From the NCBI RefSeq assembly GCF_004793635.1, contig NZ_SRXV01000002.1:1-64000 (forward strand): a stretch of 64,000 nt of DNA. The letters run 5' to 3'. This document shows, one piece after another, positions 1 to 7,131 of the stretch. This DNA is from Marinicauda pacifica. GTDB lineage: Bacteria; Pseudomonadota; Alphaproteobacteria; Caulobacterales; Maricaulaceae. The translations under genes were made by a program, and so were the position numbers. Under the pieces are notes generated by a model. The model made no database searches, was not told where the DNA came from, and saw nothing but the letters and a program-made list of their open reading frames with translations. Position 1 is the first letter of the stretch; every line of letters begins with the position of its first letter.

Positions 1-80
1 TCGCCTTCATCGCCGTCGCCAGAAAGCTGCTCATAACCCTCAACGCCATCGTTCGAGATCAAAAACCCTACCACCCGTAA
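1..80 (+). CDS. IS110-family transposase, C-terminal end (partial, cut by window edge)
   Basis: The reading frame starting at base 3 gives 25 residues ending in KLLITLNAIVRDQKPYHP and a TAA at 78-80. An RKLL...LNA(I/M)(L/V)RD tail followed by an aromatic/proline end is characteristic of IS110-family transposases, DEDD-type recombinases that move through a circular intermediate. Only the tail is inside the window, so it is unknown whether the element is intact. IS110 elements usually have short or no terminal inverted repeats, and no right end could be defined here. A dispersed palindromic repeat begins about 8 bases downstream. Confidence 0.6.
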   Translation, partial: AFIAVARKLLITLNAIVRDQKPYHP

Positions 81-87
81 ACACAGT

Positions 88-266
88 TGCCGGGTCTCGC
101 TTTGCTCGCCCGGAATGACGAGGGTTTTGGTTCTTAAAAGCGATCAGACATGCTCTTTCCCAGCGAAAGCTGGGACCCAGAGAGCGTGGAGTGCCGTCAT
201 CCGATGACGCCGCCCCGTCCTCCCCTGGGTCCTGACTTTCGTCAGGAAAGAGAGAAGGATCGGATG
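88..266 (+). repeat. Long composite dispersed repeat (families A+B), copy 1
   Basis: This stretch begins with the hairpin CCGGGTCTCGCTTTGCTCG (continuing into CCCGGAATGACGAG) and continues with two stem-loops, CCCAGCGAAAGCTGGG and CCTGACTTTCGTCAGG, whose flanks GGACCCAG and CTGGGTCC also pair with each other. Nearly the same 180 bases recur at 44158-44342 in the same orientation, and an inverted copy of the second half lies at 42763-42863. It fills the gap between the IS110 gene end and the nitroreductase stop. No coding function is supported. Confidence 0.8.
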
Positions 267-288
267 ACGCGCTCGTTCCGCAACGAAG

Positions 289-972
289 CTAGAACCCGGA
301 AAACGCCGCGAACTCGTCGACTTCGGCGCGTTTTGAACGCAGCTGGTTGACCGGAGCGTCGGGGTCGCCATGGCCCAGCGCCATGCCGCAATAGACGATG
401 TAGGGCGCTTCGATCCCGAGCACCTCGGCGACCGTTCGCGCGCGCGGGCTCCAGGCTTCCTGGAAGCAGGTGGCAAGGCCCGCCTCTTCGGCGGCGAGCG
501 CCAGGCTCATCATGAACATGCCCAGATGCGCCCACTGGCCGGGGCCCATGCGCTCGTCGATGGAGAAGAAAATCCCGACCGGCGCGCCGAAGAACTCGTA
601 ATTCTTCATCAGCTGGCCGAGCCGGGCCATCTTGTCGTCGCGCGGGATGCCGAGCAGCTCGTACATGTCCTCGCCGAGGCGATGACGGCGCGAGCGATAG
701 GGCTCCCAGAGCTTTTCGGGATAGACGCTGAACTCGCTCTCATTGGCGAACGGGTCCTTGTCGAGGCTGGCCTTCACCGCGTCGATCACGGACTGGCGCG
801 TCTCGCCGGCCACCACATGGACTTTCCACGGCTGGAGATTGCCGCCCGAGGCCGACCAGCGCGCGGTTTCCAGAAGGGCGCGCACCTCGGCCTCGCTCAC
901 CGGCGTGTCGAGGAAGGCGCGGGTGGAGATGCGCGATTTCAGGGCGTCGGAGACGCTGCCGGCGCGCGCCAT
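289..972 (-). CDS. Nitroreductase family protein
   Basis: A 227-residue protein of the FMN-dependent nitroreductase fold, expected to be a cytoplasmic NAD(P)H-dependent reductase of nitro compounds, quinones or similar substrates. The N-terminal FMN-phosphate segment (LKSRISTRAF, residues 11-20, with R14 and R18) and the ASGGNLQPW stretch (41-49) match the family, as does the C-terminal GMALGHGDP segment. Length is normal for a single-domain nitroreductase. Its ATG overlaps the erpA stop by one base (TGATG), so the two genes are probably co-transcribed and translationally coupled. The physiological substrate cannot be told from sequence. Confidence 0.88.
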   Translation of the reverse strand: MARAGSVSDALKSRISTRAFLDTPVSEAEVRALLETARWSASGGNLQPWKVHVVAGETRQSVIDAVKASLDKDPFANESEFSVYPEKLWEPYRSRRHRLGEDMYELLGIPRDDKMARLGQLMKNYEFFGAPVGIFFSIDERMGPGQWAHLGMFMMSLALAAEEAGLATCFQEAWSPRARTVAEVLGIEAPYIVYCGMALGHGDPDAPVNQLRSKRAEVDEFAAFSGF

Positions 973-1331
973 CAGATGGAGAAGCTCGTGCCGCAGCCGC
1001 AGGCCGCGACGGCATTGGGATTGTGGATCTTGAACGAGGCGCCGATCAGCTCGTCGACATAATCGATCTCGCTGCCTTTCAGGAAATCGACGCTGAGCGA
1101 ATCGACCAGCACGGTCGCGCCGTCGCGTTCGATCTTCACATCGTCCTCGCCGATCTCGGTCTCCATGCCGAACACGTAGGAGAAACCCGAACAGCCGCCG
1201 CCGACGACCGAGACGCGCAGATAGTCGGCGGTCTCGCTCTTCATGATCGCCTTGATCTGCGCGGCGGCGCTCTTGGAGAGCGTGATCGCTTCACCGGTTT
1301 GGGCCGGTGCGTCCTCGACCTGGGTGCTCAT
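972..1331 (-). CDS. erpA: Iron-sulfur cluster insertion protein, A-type carrier (ErpA/IscA family)
   Basis: A 119-residue A-type Fe-S carrier that accepts clusters from the assembly scaffold and delivers them to apoproteins. The three conserved ligands are present: C47 in GGGCSGF and the C-terminal pair C111/C113 in CGCGTSF. The first 14 residues are a non-conserved extension. The gene is divergent from dgt, with 90 bases between the two starts, and leads a two-gene unit with the nitroreductase. ErpA is preferred over IscA because there are no isc/suf genes nearby and because erpA next to dgt is a common alphaproteobacterial arrangement (established knowledge, recalled). Confidence 0.88.
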   Translation of the reverse strand: MSTQVEDAPAQTGEAITLSKSAAAQIKAIMKSETADYLRVSVVGGGCSGFSYVFGMETEIGEDDVKIERDGATVLVDSLSVDFLKGSEIDYVDELIGASFKIHNPNAVAACGCGTSFSI

Positions 1332-1421
1332 CGGTCCTGGTCCTGTTTCCGTTTACGCATGTCCTGATATATGGACGTTTGTCCGCCCGGGCGAAAGTCC
1401 CCGACCGAGAAAGAGGCTGCC

Positions 1422-2597
1422 ATGACCGCCACGCTCGCGCCCTATGCCTGCAATCCGGCTCACAGCCGGGGACGCCATTACCGGCAGGACGAGAGCGCCA
1501 TGCGCACGCCCTTCCAGCGCGACCGCGACCGGATCATCCATTGCAGCGCCTTCCGCCGGCTGAAGGAGAAGACGCAGGTCTTCGTCGCCCACGAAGGCGA
1601 TTACTACCGCACCCGCCTGACCCATTCGCTGGAAGTCGCCCAGATTGCGCGCACGCTGGCCCGCGCCCTGAAAGTGGACGAGGACCTGGCCGAGGCCACC
1701 GCGCTGGCCCACGATCTGGGTCATCCGCCCTTCGGCCATTCGGGCGAGGATGCGCTGGCCAGCCTGATGGAAGGCTATGGCGGGTTCGACCACAATGCGC
1801 AGACGCTGCGTGTCGTGACCCAGCTGGAAAAGCGCTATCCGCAATTTGACGGGCTCAATCTCGCCTGGGAGACGCTGGAGGGCGTGGTCAAGCACAACGG
1901 TCCGCTGCTCGCGCCGGGCGAGGACGGGGCCAAGCTGCCCTGGGCGATCCGCGCGTATGAGGACTGGAAGGGGCTGGAGCTCGATCACTGGACCTCGATC
2001 GAGGCGCAGATCGCGGCGCTGTCCGACGACATCGCCTATAATAATCACGACATTGACGACGGGCTGCGCTCCGGGCTTCTGAGCGTCGAGCAATTGATGG
2101 ACGTGCCGCTGGTCGGCGATGTGTTCCGCACCTGCCAGGCGCGCTATCCCGGCCTGACCGGCGACGTGCTGATCCACGAGGCGGTGCGCGAGATGATCGG
2201 CCTGATGGTGTCCGACGTGCTGAGCGAGACCCGGCGGCGCATCGAGGAAAGCGGGATCGACAGCCAGGCCAGCGTGCGCGCGCAGGGCGATGCGATCGTG
2301 GCGTTTTCCGACGACATGACCGAGCGCCTCGCGGGGCTGCGGCGCTTCCTCTATGCCAACATGTATCTGCACTACAAGGTGAAACGGGCCAAGGAGAAGG
2401 GCAAGCGGATCGTGCGCGACCTGTTTACCGGCTTTCTGGACGATCCCGGCCTGTTGCCGACCGAGTTTCACCCCGAGACCGACGGCGCGCGCGGCCGGCA
2501 GACCGCGCGGACCGTGTGCGATTATATCGCCGGGATGACCGACAGGTTTGCCGTCTCCGAACACCGCAAACTCTTCCATGTGGAAGGCTGGGGCTGA
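1422..2597 (+). CDS. dgt: Deoxyguanosinetriphosphate triphosphohydrolase-like protein
   Basis: A 391-residue HD-domain dNTP triphosphohydrolase that cleaves dNTPs to deoxynucleoside and tripolyphosphate. HD-site residues are visible: H68 in RLTHSLEV, H97-D98 and H101 in AHDLGHPPFGH, GFDHNAQ near 111-117, and a downstream DDIAYNNHDIDDG segment. The ATG at 1422 is chosen because the protein starts at the conserved APYACNP segment and has GAGAAAGAGG upstream; an in-frame start at 1371 would add 17 unlikely residues. In many alphaproteobacteria argS follows dgt directly; here a SPOR-domain gene follows after 100 bases. Confidence 0.92.
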   Translation: MTATLAPYACNPAHSRGRHYRQDESAMRTPFQRDRDRIIHCSAFRRLKEKTQVFVAHEGDYYRTRLTHSLEVAQIARTLARALKVDEDLAEATALAHDLGHPPFGHSGEDALASLMEGYGGFDHNAQTLRVVTQLEKRYPQFDGLNLAWETLEGVVKHNGPLLAPGEDGAKLPWAIRAYEDWKGLELDHWTSIEAQIAALSDDIAYNNHDIDDGLRSGLLSVEQLMDVPLVGDVFRTCQARYPGLTGDVLIHEAVREMIGLMVSDVLSETRRRIEESGIDSQASVRAQGDAIVAFSDDMTERLAGLRRFLYANMYLHYKVKRAKEKGKRIVRDLFTGFLDDPGLLPTEFHPETDGARGRQTARTVCDYIAGMTDRFAVSEHRKLFHVEGWG

Positions 2598-2697
2598 CGG
2601 GGCGCACAGCTTGCGTCAAATTGAGTAGAGTGTGCGGGGTCGCGCCTTGACCGGTGCGATTCGCGTCATCGCCCCTAACTGTCAGGTGAACACGCCC

Positions 2698-3489
2698 ATG
2701 TCCGACGACGAGCCCAAGCTCGGAGCCTACGCGCCGCCCCCCGAGGACTATGACACGTTCGACGCGCGCGACGGCGAACCGGAACGCCGCGGCCCGATCC
2801 TGCTGATCGCCGCAGTGGCGGTGCTGGTCCTGTTCGCGGCGCTGGTGTGGAACGCCTACCGGCTTGGGGTACGCGAACGCGGCGAGGCGCCGGTCATCGT
2901 GGCCGAGGACGAGCCCTACCGCCAGCGTCCCGCCGACCCCGGCGGATACGAGACGCCGGGTCAGGACATCGAGGCCTATGAGCTGCGCTCCGGCGAGTCG
3001 CGCGAGTCCGAGACCGCCGGTGTGCGCCCGGGTCCCGAAGAGCCGGCCGCGCGCGACACTGAAACCGAAACCACCGAGCTGCCCGAGGTGCGCATCGAAT
3101 CGGTCGATGCCGACCGGATCGATGCCGGGGACGAGCCCGCCGCGATCGAGCCGGCGCCCGAACCCGAACCGGAAGACGAGGCTCCGGCCCGCGCCGAGCC
3201 CGAGCCCGCCCCGGCGCGCGAAGCTCCCGCCCCGGCCGCCGGAACCCATGTCGTCCAGATCGCCGCCTTCCGCTCCCGCGCCGAGGCCGAAGAGGGCTGG
3301 ATCGCTTTCACCTCGCGCTTTCCCGAGCTGGCCTCGGGGCGCTCGCCCTCCATCGTGGAGGCCGATCTCGGCGATCGCGGCATCTATTACCGCCTGCGCA
3401 TTGCCGGGTTTGACAGCCGGGATGCGGCCACGCGCTATTGCACGACCCTGTCCGCGCGCGGACAGGACTGCCTGGTGGCCGCACGATGA
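2698..3489 (+). CDS. SPOR domain-containing protein
   Basis: A 263-residue inner-membrane protein with a short cytoplasmic N-terminus, one membrane segment (residues about 34-54), a long Glu/Pro/Ala-rich linker (60-180) and a C-terminal SPOR domain (about 185-263, starting THVVQIAAFRSRAEA). SPOR domains bind denuded glycan strands at the division septum, so a role in septal wall remodelling is inferred. ATG 2698 is chosen; a GTG at 2632 in the same frame lacks a good ribosome site and would add polar residues with no family support. It overlaps nagZ by four bases (ATGA). Confidence 0.85.
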   Translation: MSDDEPKLGAYAPPPEDYDTFDARDGEPERRGPILLIAAVAVLVLFAALVWNAYRLGVRERGEAPVIVAEDEPYRQRPADPGGYETPGQDIEAYELRSGESRESETAGVRPGPEEPAARDTETETTELPEVRIESVDADRIDAGDEPAAIEPAPEPEPEDEAPARAEPEPAPAREAPAPAAGTHVVQIAAFRSRAEAEEGWIAFTSRFPELASGRSPSIVEADLGDRGIYYRLRIAGFDSRDAATRYCTTLSARGQDCLVAAR

Positions 3490-4517
3490 GTGTGAGCGCC
3501 GCGCTGTACGGGCTGCAGGGGCCGGAGCTCCTGCCGGGCGAGAAGGCATTCTTCCGCGACGCCGACCCGTGGGGCATCATCCTGTTCGGGCGCAATGTGG
3601 ACCGGCCCAAACAGCTCGCCCGCCTGTGCGCGAGCCTGCGCGACGGGCTGGGCCGCGACCTGCCCATCTTCATCGACCAGGAAGGCGGACGGGTGCAGCG
3701 CCTGAAAGCGCCGACCTGGCGCGCCGCGCCGCCCGCGGCCCGCTTCGGCGAGCTGTGGGACCGCGACCCGGAGCTGGCGATCGAGGCGGTGCGCCTGAAC
3801 CATATCCTGCTGGCCGCCGAGCTGAAGGATGCCGGCATCGATGTCGACTTCGCGCCGTGCTGCGACCTTCAGATCGAGGGCGCCGACGCAGTGATCGGCG
3901 ACCGGGCCTTCCATGCCGACCCCGATCCGGTCTCGGCGCTGGCGACCGCGGCGCTGGACGGATTGCGCGACCAGGGCGTGGCCGGGGTCATCAAGCACAT
4001 TCCCGGCCATGGCCGGGCCGATGCGGACAGCCATTTCAAGCTGCCCGTCGTGCGCACGCCGGCCGACGAGCTGCGCGAGACCGATCTGGCCGCCTTCAAG
4101 GGCGTGTCCGGCGCGACCATGGCGATGACGGCCCATGTCGTGTTCACCGCGTTCGACGCCGAGCTTTGCGCCACGCTGTCGCGCACGGTCATTGCCGACA
4201 TCATTCGCGGCGAGATCGGCTTTGACGGCCTGCTGATGAGCGACGACCTGTCCATGCAGGCGCTCGACGGATCGCTGCGCCAGCGCGGAGAGGGGGCGGC
4301 CAGAGCGGGCTGCGAGATCCTCATGCACTGCAATGGCGACATGAAGGAAATGGTCGAGATCGCCCATGCCGCGCCGCGTCTGGACGGGCAGGCCAAGGAG
4401 CGCGCCATCGCCGCCGAAGCCGAGCGGGGACCGCGCGCGGCCCACGATACACGGGAGCTGACCGCGCGCCTGGAGGGTTGCTTCCGCGATGCTGGACTGG
4501 AGCCGCCCGCCCCGTGA
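3486..4517 (+). CDS. nagZ: Beta-N-acetylhexosaminidase (NagZ, GH3)
   Basis: A 343-residue cytoplasmic glycoside hydrolase of family 3 that removes GlcNAc from recycled GlcNAc-anhydroMurNAc peptides. Diagnostic motifs are present: IDQEGGRVQR (63-72), KHIPGHGRADADSH (170-183) with the NagZ His/Asp pair, and MSDDLSM (251-257) containing the nucleophile Asp. Length matches single-domain NagZ. The start overlaps the SPOR gene stop (ATGA) and its own TGA overlaps the scpA GTG start, placing it in a tightly coupled SPOR-nagZ-scpA-scpB operon, an order widely seen in alphaproteobacteria. Confidence 0.93.
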   Translation: MSVSAALYGLQGPELLPGEKAFFRDADPWGIILFGRNVDRPKQLARLCASLRDGLGRDLPIFIDQEGGRVQRLKAPTWRAAPPAARFGELWDRDPELAIEAVRLNHILLAAELKDAGIDVDFAPCCDLQIEGADAVIGDRAFHADPDPVSALATAALDGLRDQGVAGVIKHIPGHGRADADSHFKLPVVRTPADELRETDLAAFKGVSGATMAMTAHVVFTAFDAELCATLSRTVIADIIRGEIGFDGLLMSDDLSMQALDGSLRQRGEGAARAGCEILMHCNGDMKEMVEIAHAAPRLDGQAKERAIAAEAERGPRAAHDTRELTARLEGCFRDAGLEPPAP

Positions 4518-5350
4518 GCGATCTGTTCGAGGAAGATGTCCGCTTTGAAGCGAGCGAGGAGGCGCGCGAAACCACGCAAGCCTTCATCGTGGACATTTCC
4601 GGCTGGGAAGGCCCGCTCCACCTGCTGCTGCACCTGGCGCGCAAGAACAAGGTCGACCTCGCCCAGATCTCCATACTCGAACTCGCCAACCAGTATCTGA
4701 CCTTCATCGAGGAGGCGCGCGACCGGCGTCTCGACATCGCGGCCGAATACCTCGTCATGGCCGCCTGGCTCGCCTATCTCAAATCGCGCCTGCTTCTGCC
4801 CAAGCCGCGTCCGCTGGACGATGAGCCCGAGCCTGAAGAACTCGCCGCGGCCCTCGCCTTCCGCCTGGCGCGCCTGGACGCCATGCGCGCGGCAGCCGGT
4901 GCGCTCTACCAGCGCGCCCTGCTCAATCGCGACGTCTACGATCGCGGCCAGCCTGAAGGCATACGCTCGGTGCGCGCGCCCCGCTTCGAGGCCGAGCTCT
5001 ACAACCTTCTCAAGGCCTATGCCTTCAAGCGCGAGAAGCAGGCCTTCGCCACCTACCGGCCCGAAAAACCGCGCGTGTACAGCCTGGAGCAGGCGCGCCA
5101 GCGCCTCAGCCTGATCGCCGCGCGCCTGGGCGGCTGGGAGAGGCTGGACACCCTGCTGCCCGATATCGGCCAGCTGGGGCGCAATGCGCCGCCGGCCCAG
5201 TCGGTGATGGCCTCCTCGCTGCTGGCTGCGCTGGAAATCACCAAGGACGGGGAGGCGGAGCTGCGCCAGGAGGCGACCTACGCCCCGATCTACATGCGCA
5301 CCGGGCCGGGCCATCCGGCCGGACCGGTCCCCGGCGAGGAGGCGTCATGA
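4514..5350 (+). CDS. scpA: Segregation and condensation protein A
   Basis: A 278-residue kleisin that bridges the SMC heads in the SMC-ScpAB condensin complex for chromosome segregation. The N-terminal segment WEGPLHLLLHLARKNKVDL near residues 31-49 is the family signature for SMC neck contact, and the C-terminal winged-helix region is present. The GTG at 4514 is chosen because it overlaps the nagZ stop (GTGA) and begins just before the conserved region; an ATG at 4478 lies inside nagZ. The scpB ATG overlaps the scpA TGA by four bases. Confidence 0.92.
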   Translation: MSDLFEEDVRFEASEEARETTQAFIVDISGWEGPLHLLLHLARKNKVDLAQISILELANQYLTFIEEARDRRLDIAAEYLVMAAWLAYLKSRLLLPKPRPLDDEPEPEELAAALAFRLARLDAMRAAAGALYQRALLNRDVYDRGQPEGIRSVRAPRFEAELYNLLKAYAFKREKQAFATYRPEKPRVYSLEQARQRLSLIAARLGGWERLDTLLPDIGQLGRNAPPAQSVMASSLLAALEITKDGEAELRQEATYAPIYMRTGPGHPAGPVPGEEAS

Positions 5351-6183
5351 GCGAGGACGACACGCCGGACGATATGCCCGACGGGACTCAGGACGAGACC
5401 TCCGAGGGTCCGCCCGCGAGCAAGCCGGACAACGATCCGATCGGCGCGGCGATTGCCGGTCTGCGCCGTCAGGCCGAAGACCGGCCGCGCGGCGATGGCG
5501 GCCCGCCCGGCGTGCGCCTGACCGTGGACAACGAGATCGAGGGCCAGCGCCGGCTCGAAGCCCTGCTGTTCGCCGCCGAGGAGCCGCTCGATCTGGAAAC
5601 GCTGCAGACCCGGCTGGGCGGCGGCTTCGATGTCGGCGCGCTGCTGACGGGATTGCAGGCGAAATATGCCGGGGCGGGCGTCAATCTGGTCGAGGTCGCG
5701 GGCAAGTGGCGCTTCCAGACCGCCGAAGACCTGCAACACCTCTTGCAGTTCAGGCGCGAGGAGCCGAGAAAGCTGAGCCAGGCCGCGCTCGAGACGCTGT
5801 CCATCATCGCCTATCACCAGCCGGTCACGCGCGCCGAGATCGAGGACATTCGCGGCGTTGCCGTCTCCAAGGGGACGGTCGACCTCCTGTTCGAGCAGAA
5901 ATGGGTGCGCCTGCGCGGCCGGCGCCGTTCGCCCGGCCGCCCGGTCACCTACGGCACGACCGACACCTTCCTGGAATATTTCGGCCTGCCCTCGCTCGGC
6001 GATCTGCCGGGCGTCAGCGACCTGAAGGCCGCCGGCCTGCTGTCCTCGCGCCTGCCACCCAATTTCGACATGCCCGACCCCGGCCGCATCGCCGCGCTGG
6101 AAGAAGACCTGTTCGAGGACGACGCGGACGCCGCCAACTTCCATGTCGACTTCCTGGACGAGGACGACACACCGGAGGCGTGA
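5347..6183 (+). CDS. scpB: Segregation and condensation protein B
   Basis: A 278-residue ScpB, the winged-helix dimer that clamps the ScpA kleisin. The core (about 58-225) contains the recognisable LEALLFAAEEPL and ALETLSIIAYHQPVTRAEIE segments and the RGRRRSPGRPVTYGTT turn. The acidic N-terminal 55 residues and the acidic C-terminal tail (from about 245) are extensions. It is the last gene of the operon; tatABC, which follow scpB in Caulobacter and many relatives, are absent here and a repeat cluster follows instead. Confidence 0.92.
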   Translation: MSEDDTPDDMPDGTQDETSEGPPASKPDNDPIGAAIAGLRRQAEDRPRGDGGPPGVRLTVDNEIEGQRRLEALLFAAEEPLDLETLQTRLGGGFDVGALLTGLQAKYAGAGVNLVEVAGKWRFQTAEDLQHLLQFRREEPRKLSQAALETLSIIAYHQPVTRAEIEDIRGVAVSKGTVDLLFEQKWVRLRGRRRSPGRPVTYGTTDTFLEYFGLPSLGDLPGVSDLKAAGLLSSRLPPNFDMPDPGRIAALEEDLFEDDADAANFHVDFLDEDDTPEA

Positions 6184-6269
6184 GCGGAAGGTGCCGACGG
6201 ACCCCACGCGCTGAAATCCCGGGCGGCGCGAAGCGCAGGCCTGAGGAGCCGGAGAGAATTGGCGCTCGC

Positions 6270-6316
6270 CCTCCGATGCTTCGAGGCTCGCTGCGCTCGT
6301 ACCTCAGCATGAGGGA
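6270..6316. repeat. Palindromic dispersed repeat, family C, copy 1
   Basis: The core reads TCCGATGCTTCGAGG, a short variable hairpin (CTCGCTGCGCTCG), then CCTCAGCATGAGGGA. The outer arms are imperfect inverted copies of one another. It lies 87 bases downstream of scpB. Confidence 0.8.
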
Positions 6317-6362
6317 AGCGGCTGGGAAGAACGTCTTATTCTAGTACCATGATCTGATGTCG

Positions 6363-6420
6363 CCCTCCTCCCTCACCCTGAGGTGCCCGGCTCTTTGCCG
6401 GGCCTCGAAGGGTCGGAGGA
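6363..6420. repeat. Palindromic dispersed repeat, family C, copy 2 (encodes the tail of the GIY-YIG gene)
   Basis: Core CCCTCACCCTGAGGTGCCC, a GGC/GCC hairpin, then CCTCGAAGGGTCGGA. Read on the minus strand, bases 6420-6373 are the last 15 codons and stop of the GIY-YIG gene. Compare copy 4 at 6871-6927, which has the same arms and a similar hairpin but lies outside any gene. Confidence 0.82.
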
Positions 6421-6738
6421 CGCCCGCCCGCCGCGCCGCCGGGACAGCGCCTGTATCAGATCAACGTCGCCGCGGATCAGCGCGTCCTTCTTGGCCCGCG
6501 TCCAGCCCTTGATCTGGCGCTCGGCAGCGACTGCGTCTGCGATGCGCCCGAACCAGTGCGACCAGACCAGCTCGACCGGCAAGCGCCGGCGTGTATAGGC
6601 GCCTCCCTCACCGGCGTCATGCTGGACGATGCGGCGCGCAAGATCGGGACCGCGATGCGATCCGGCATAGAAGCTCCCGTCCGCGCACCTCAGGATATAC
6701 ACCCACGCAATTACGGTGCTCGGTGTCCTGGCCGCCAT
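6373..6738 (-). CDS. Small GIY-YIG nuclease-domain protein embedded in a repeat cluster
   Basis: A 121-residue protein with a stand-alone GIY-YIG domain. VYIL (13-16) and FYAGS (23-27) are the two strands of the motif, LARRIVQH (33-40) supplies the catalytic Arg, and AERQIKGW (72-79) supplies the metal-binding Glu and the family Lys-Gly-Trp. ATG 6738 is chosen because the homologous region starts at residue 10; the upstream open frame to 6990 is only translated repeat. The last 15 residues (SSDPSRPGKEPGTSG) are encoded entirely by repeat copy 2. Six family C repeats surround the gene. Similar single-domain proteins are usually uncharacterised (YhbQ/SLX1-like); a mobile or repeat-processing role is inference only. 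Confidence 0.78.
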   Translation of the reverse strand: MAARTPSTVIAWVYILRCADGSFYAGSHRGPDLARRIVQHDAGEGGAYTRRRLPVELVWSHWFGRIADAVAAERQIKGWTRAKKDALIRGDVDLIQALSRRRGGRASSDPSRPGKEPGTSG

Positions 6739-6753
6739 CCCATGCGGCGCCTG

Positions 6754-6803
6754 CCCTCCGATGCTTCGAGGGCCGCTGCGCGGCCACCTCAGCATGAGGG
6801 AGG
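6754..6803. repeat. Palindromic dispersed repeat, family C, copy 3
   Basis: CCTCCGATGCTTCGAGG, hairpin GCCGCTGCGCGGC, CCTCAGCATGAGGGAGG. It lies 15 bases upstream of the GIY-YIG start codon, so it occupies the gene's presumed promoter and leader. Confidence 0.8.
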
Positions 6804-6870
6804 CGGGCGGGTTCGGCAATATGGCTTCGGCCTGAAGCCATTCGATCTGGAGCCCACACTTGATGTCGTC

Positions 6871-6927
6871 CATCCCCCTCACCCTGAGGTGCCCGGCTGA
6901 AAGCCGGGCCTCGAAGGGTCGGATGAC
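6871..6927. repeat. Palindromic dispersed repeat, family C, copy 4
   Basis: CCCCTCACCCTGAGGTGCCC, hairpin GGCTGAAAGCC, GGGCCTCGAAGGGTCGGATGACG. Same subtype as copy 2 and copy 7. Confidence 0.8.
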
Positions 6928-6956
6928 GTGCACCCATGAGCAACGAACCGCACCTG

Positions 6957-7005
6957 CCATCCGATGCTTCGAGGCTCGCTCTGCTCGCACCTCAGCATGA
7001 GGGGA
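6957..7005. repeat. Palindromic dispersed repeat, family C, copy 5
   Basis: CCATCCGATGCTTCGAGG, hairpin CTCGCTCTGCTCG, CACCTCAGCATGAGGGG. Same subtype as copies 1 and 3. Confidence 0.8.
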
Positions 7006-7056
7006 GTGGATTGGTTTTAAGCTCTTGACAGAATTTAGATAATTACCCGATGTCAG

Positions 7057-7109
7057 CCATCCCCCTCACCCTGAGGTGCGAGCTCCGCGAGCCTCTAAGG
7101 GTCGGAGGA
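7057..7109. repeat. Palindromic dispersed repeat, family C, copy 6
   Basis: CCATCCCCCTCACCCTGAGG, hairpin GTGCGAGCTCCGCGAGC, CCTCTAAGGGTCGGAGGAC. It is a slightly diverged member (CTCTAAGGG for CTCGAAGGG) ending 23 bases before the recN stop. Between copies 5 and 6 lies a short AT-rich spacer (about 7015-7050). Apart from these repeats I see nothing in the gene-free stretch 6739-7131. Confidence 0.78.
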
Positions 7110-7131
7110 CGGCCTCCCCGGCCTAAACCCC

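Noticed and set aside
1353..2579. 408-codon open frame on the minus strand
   Set aside because: Antisense to dgt, whose HD motifs are intact.
6270..7109. CRISPR-like array
   Set aside because: Units are palindromic, of two subtypes, irregularly spaced and in mixed orientation, with no cas genes.
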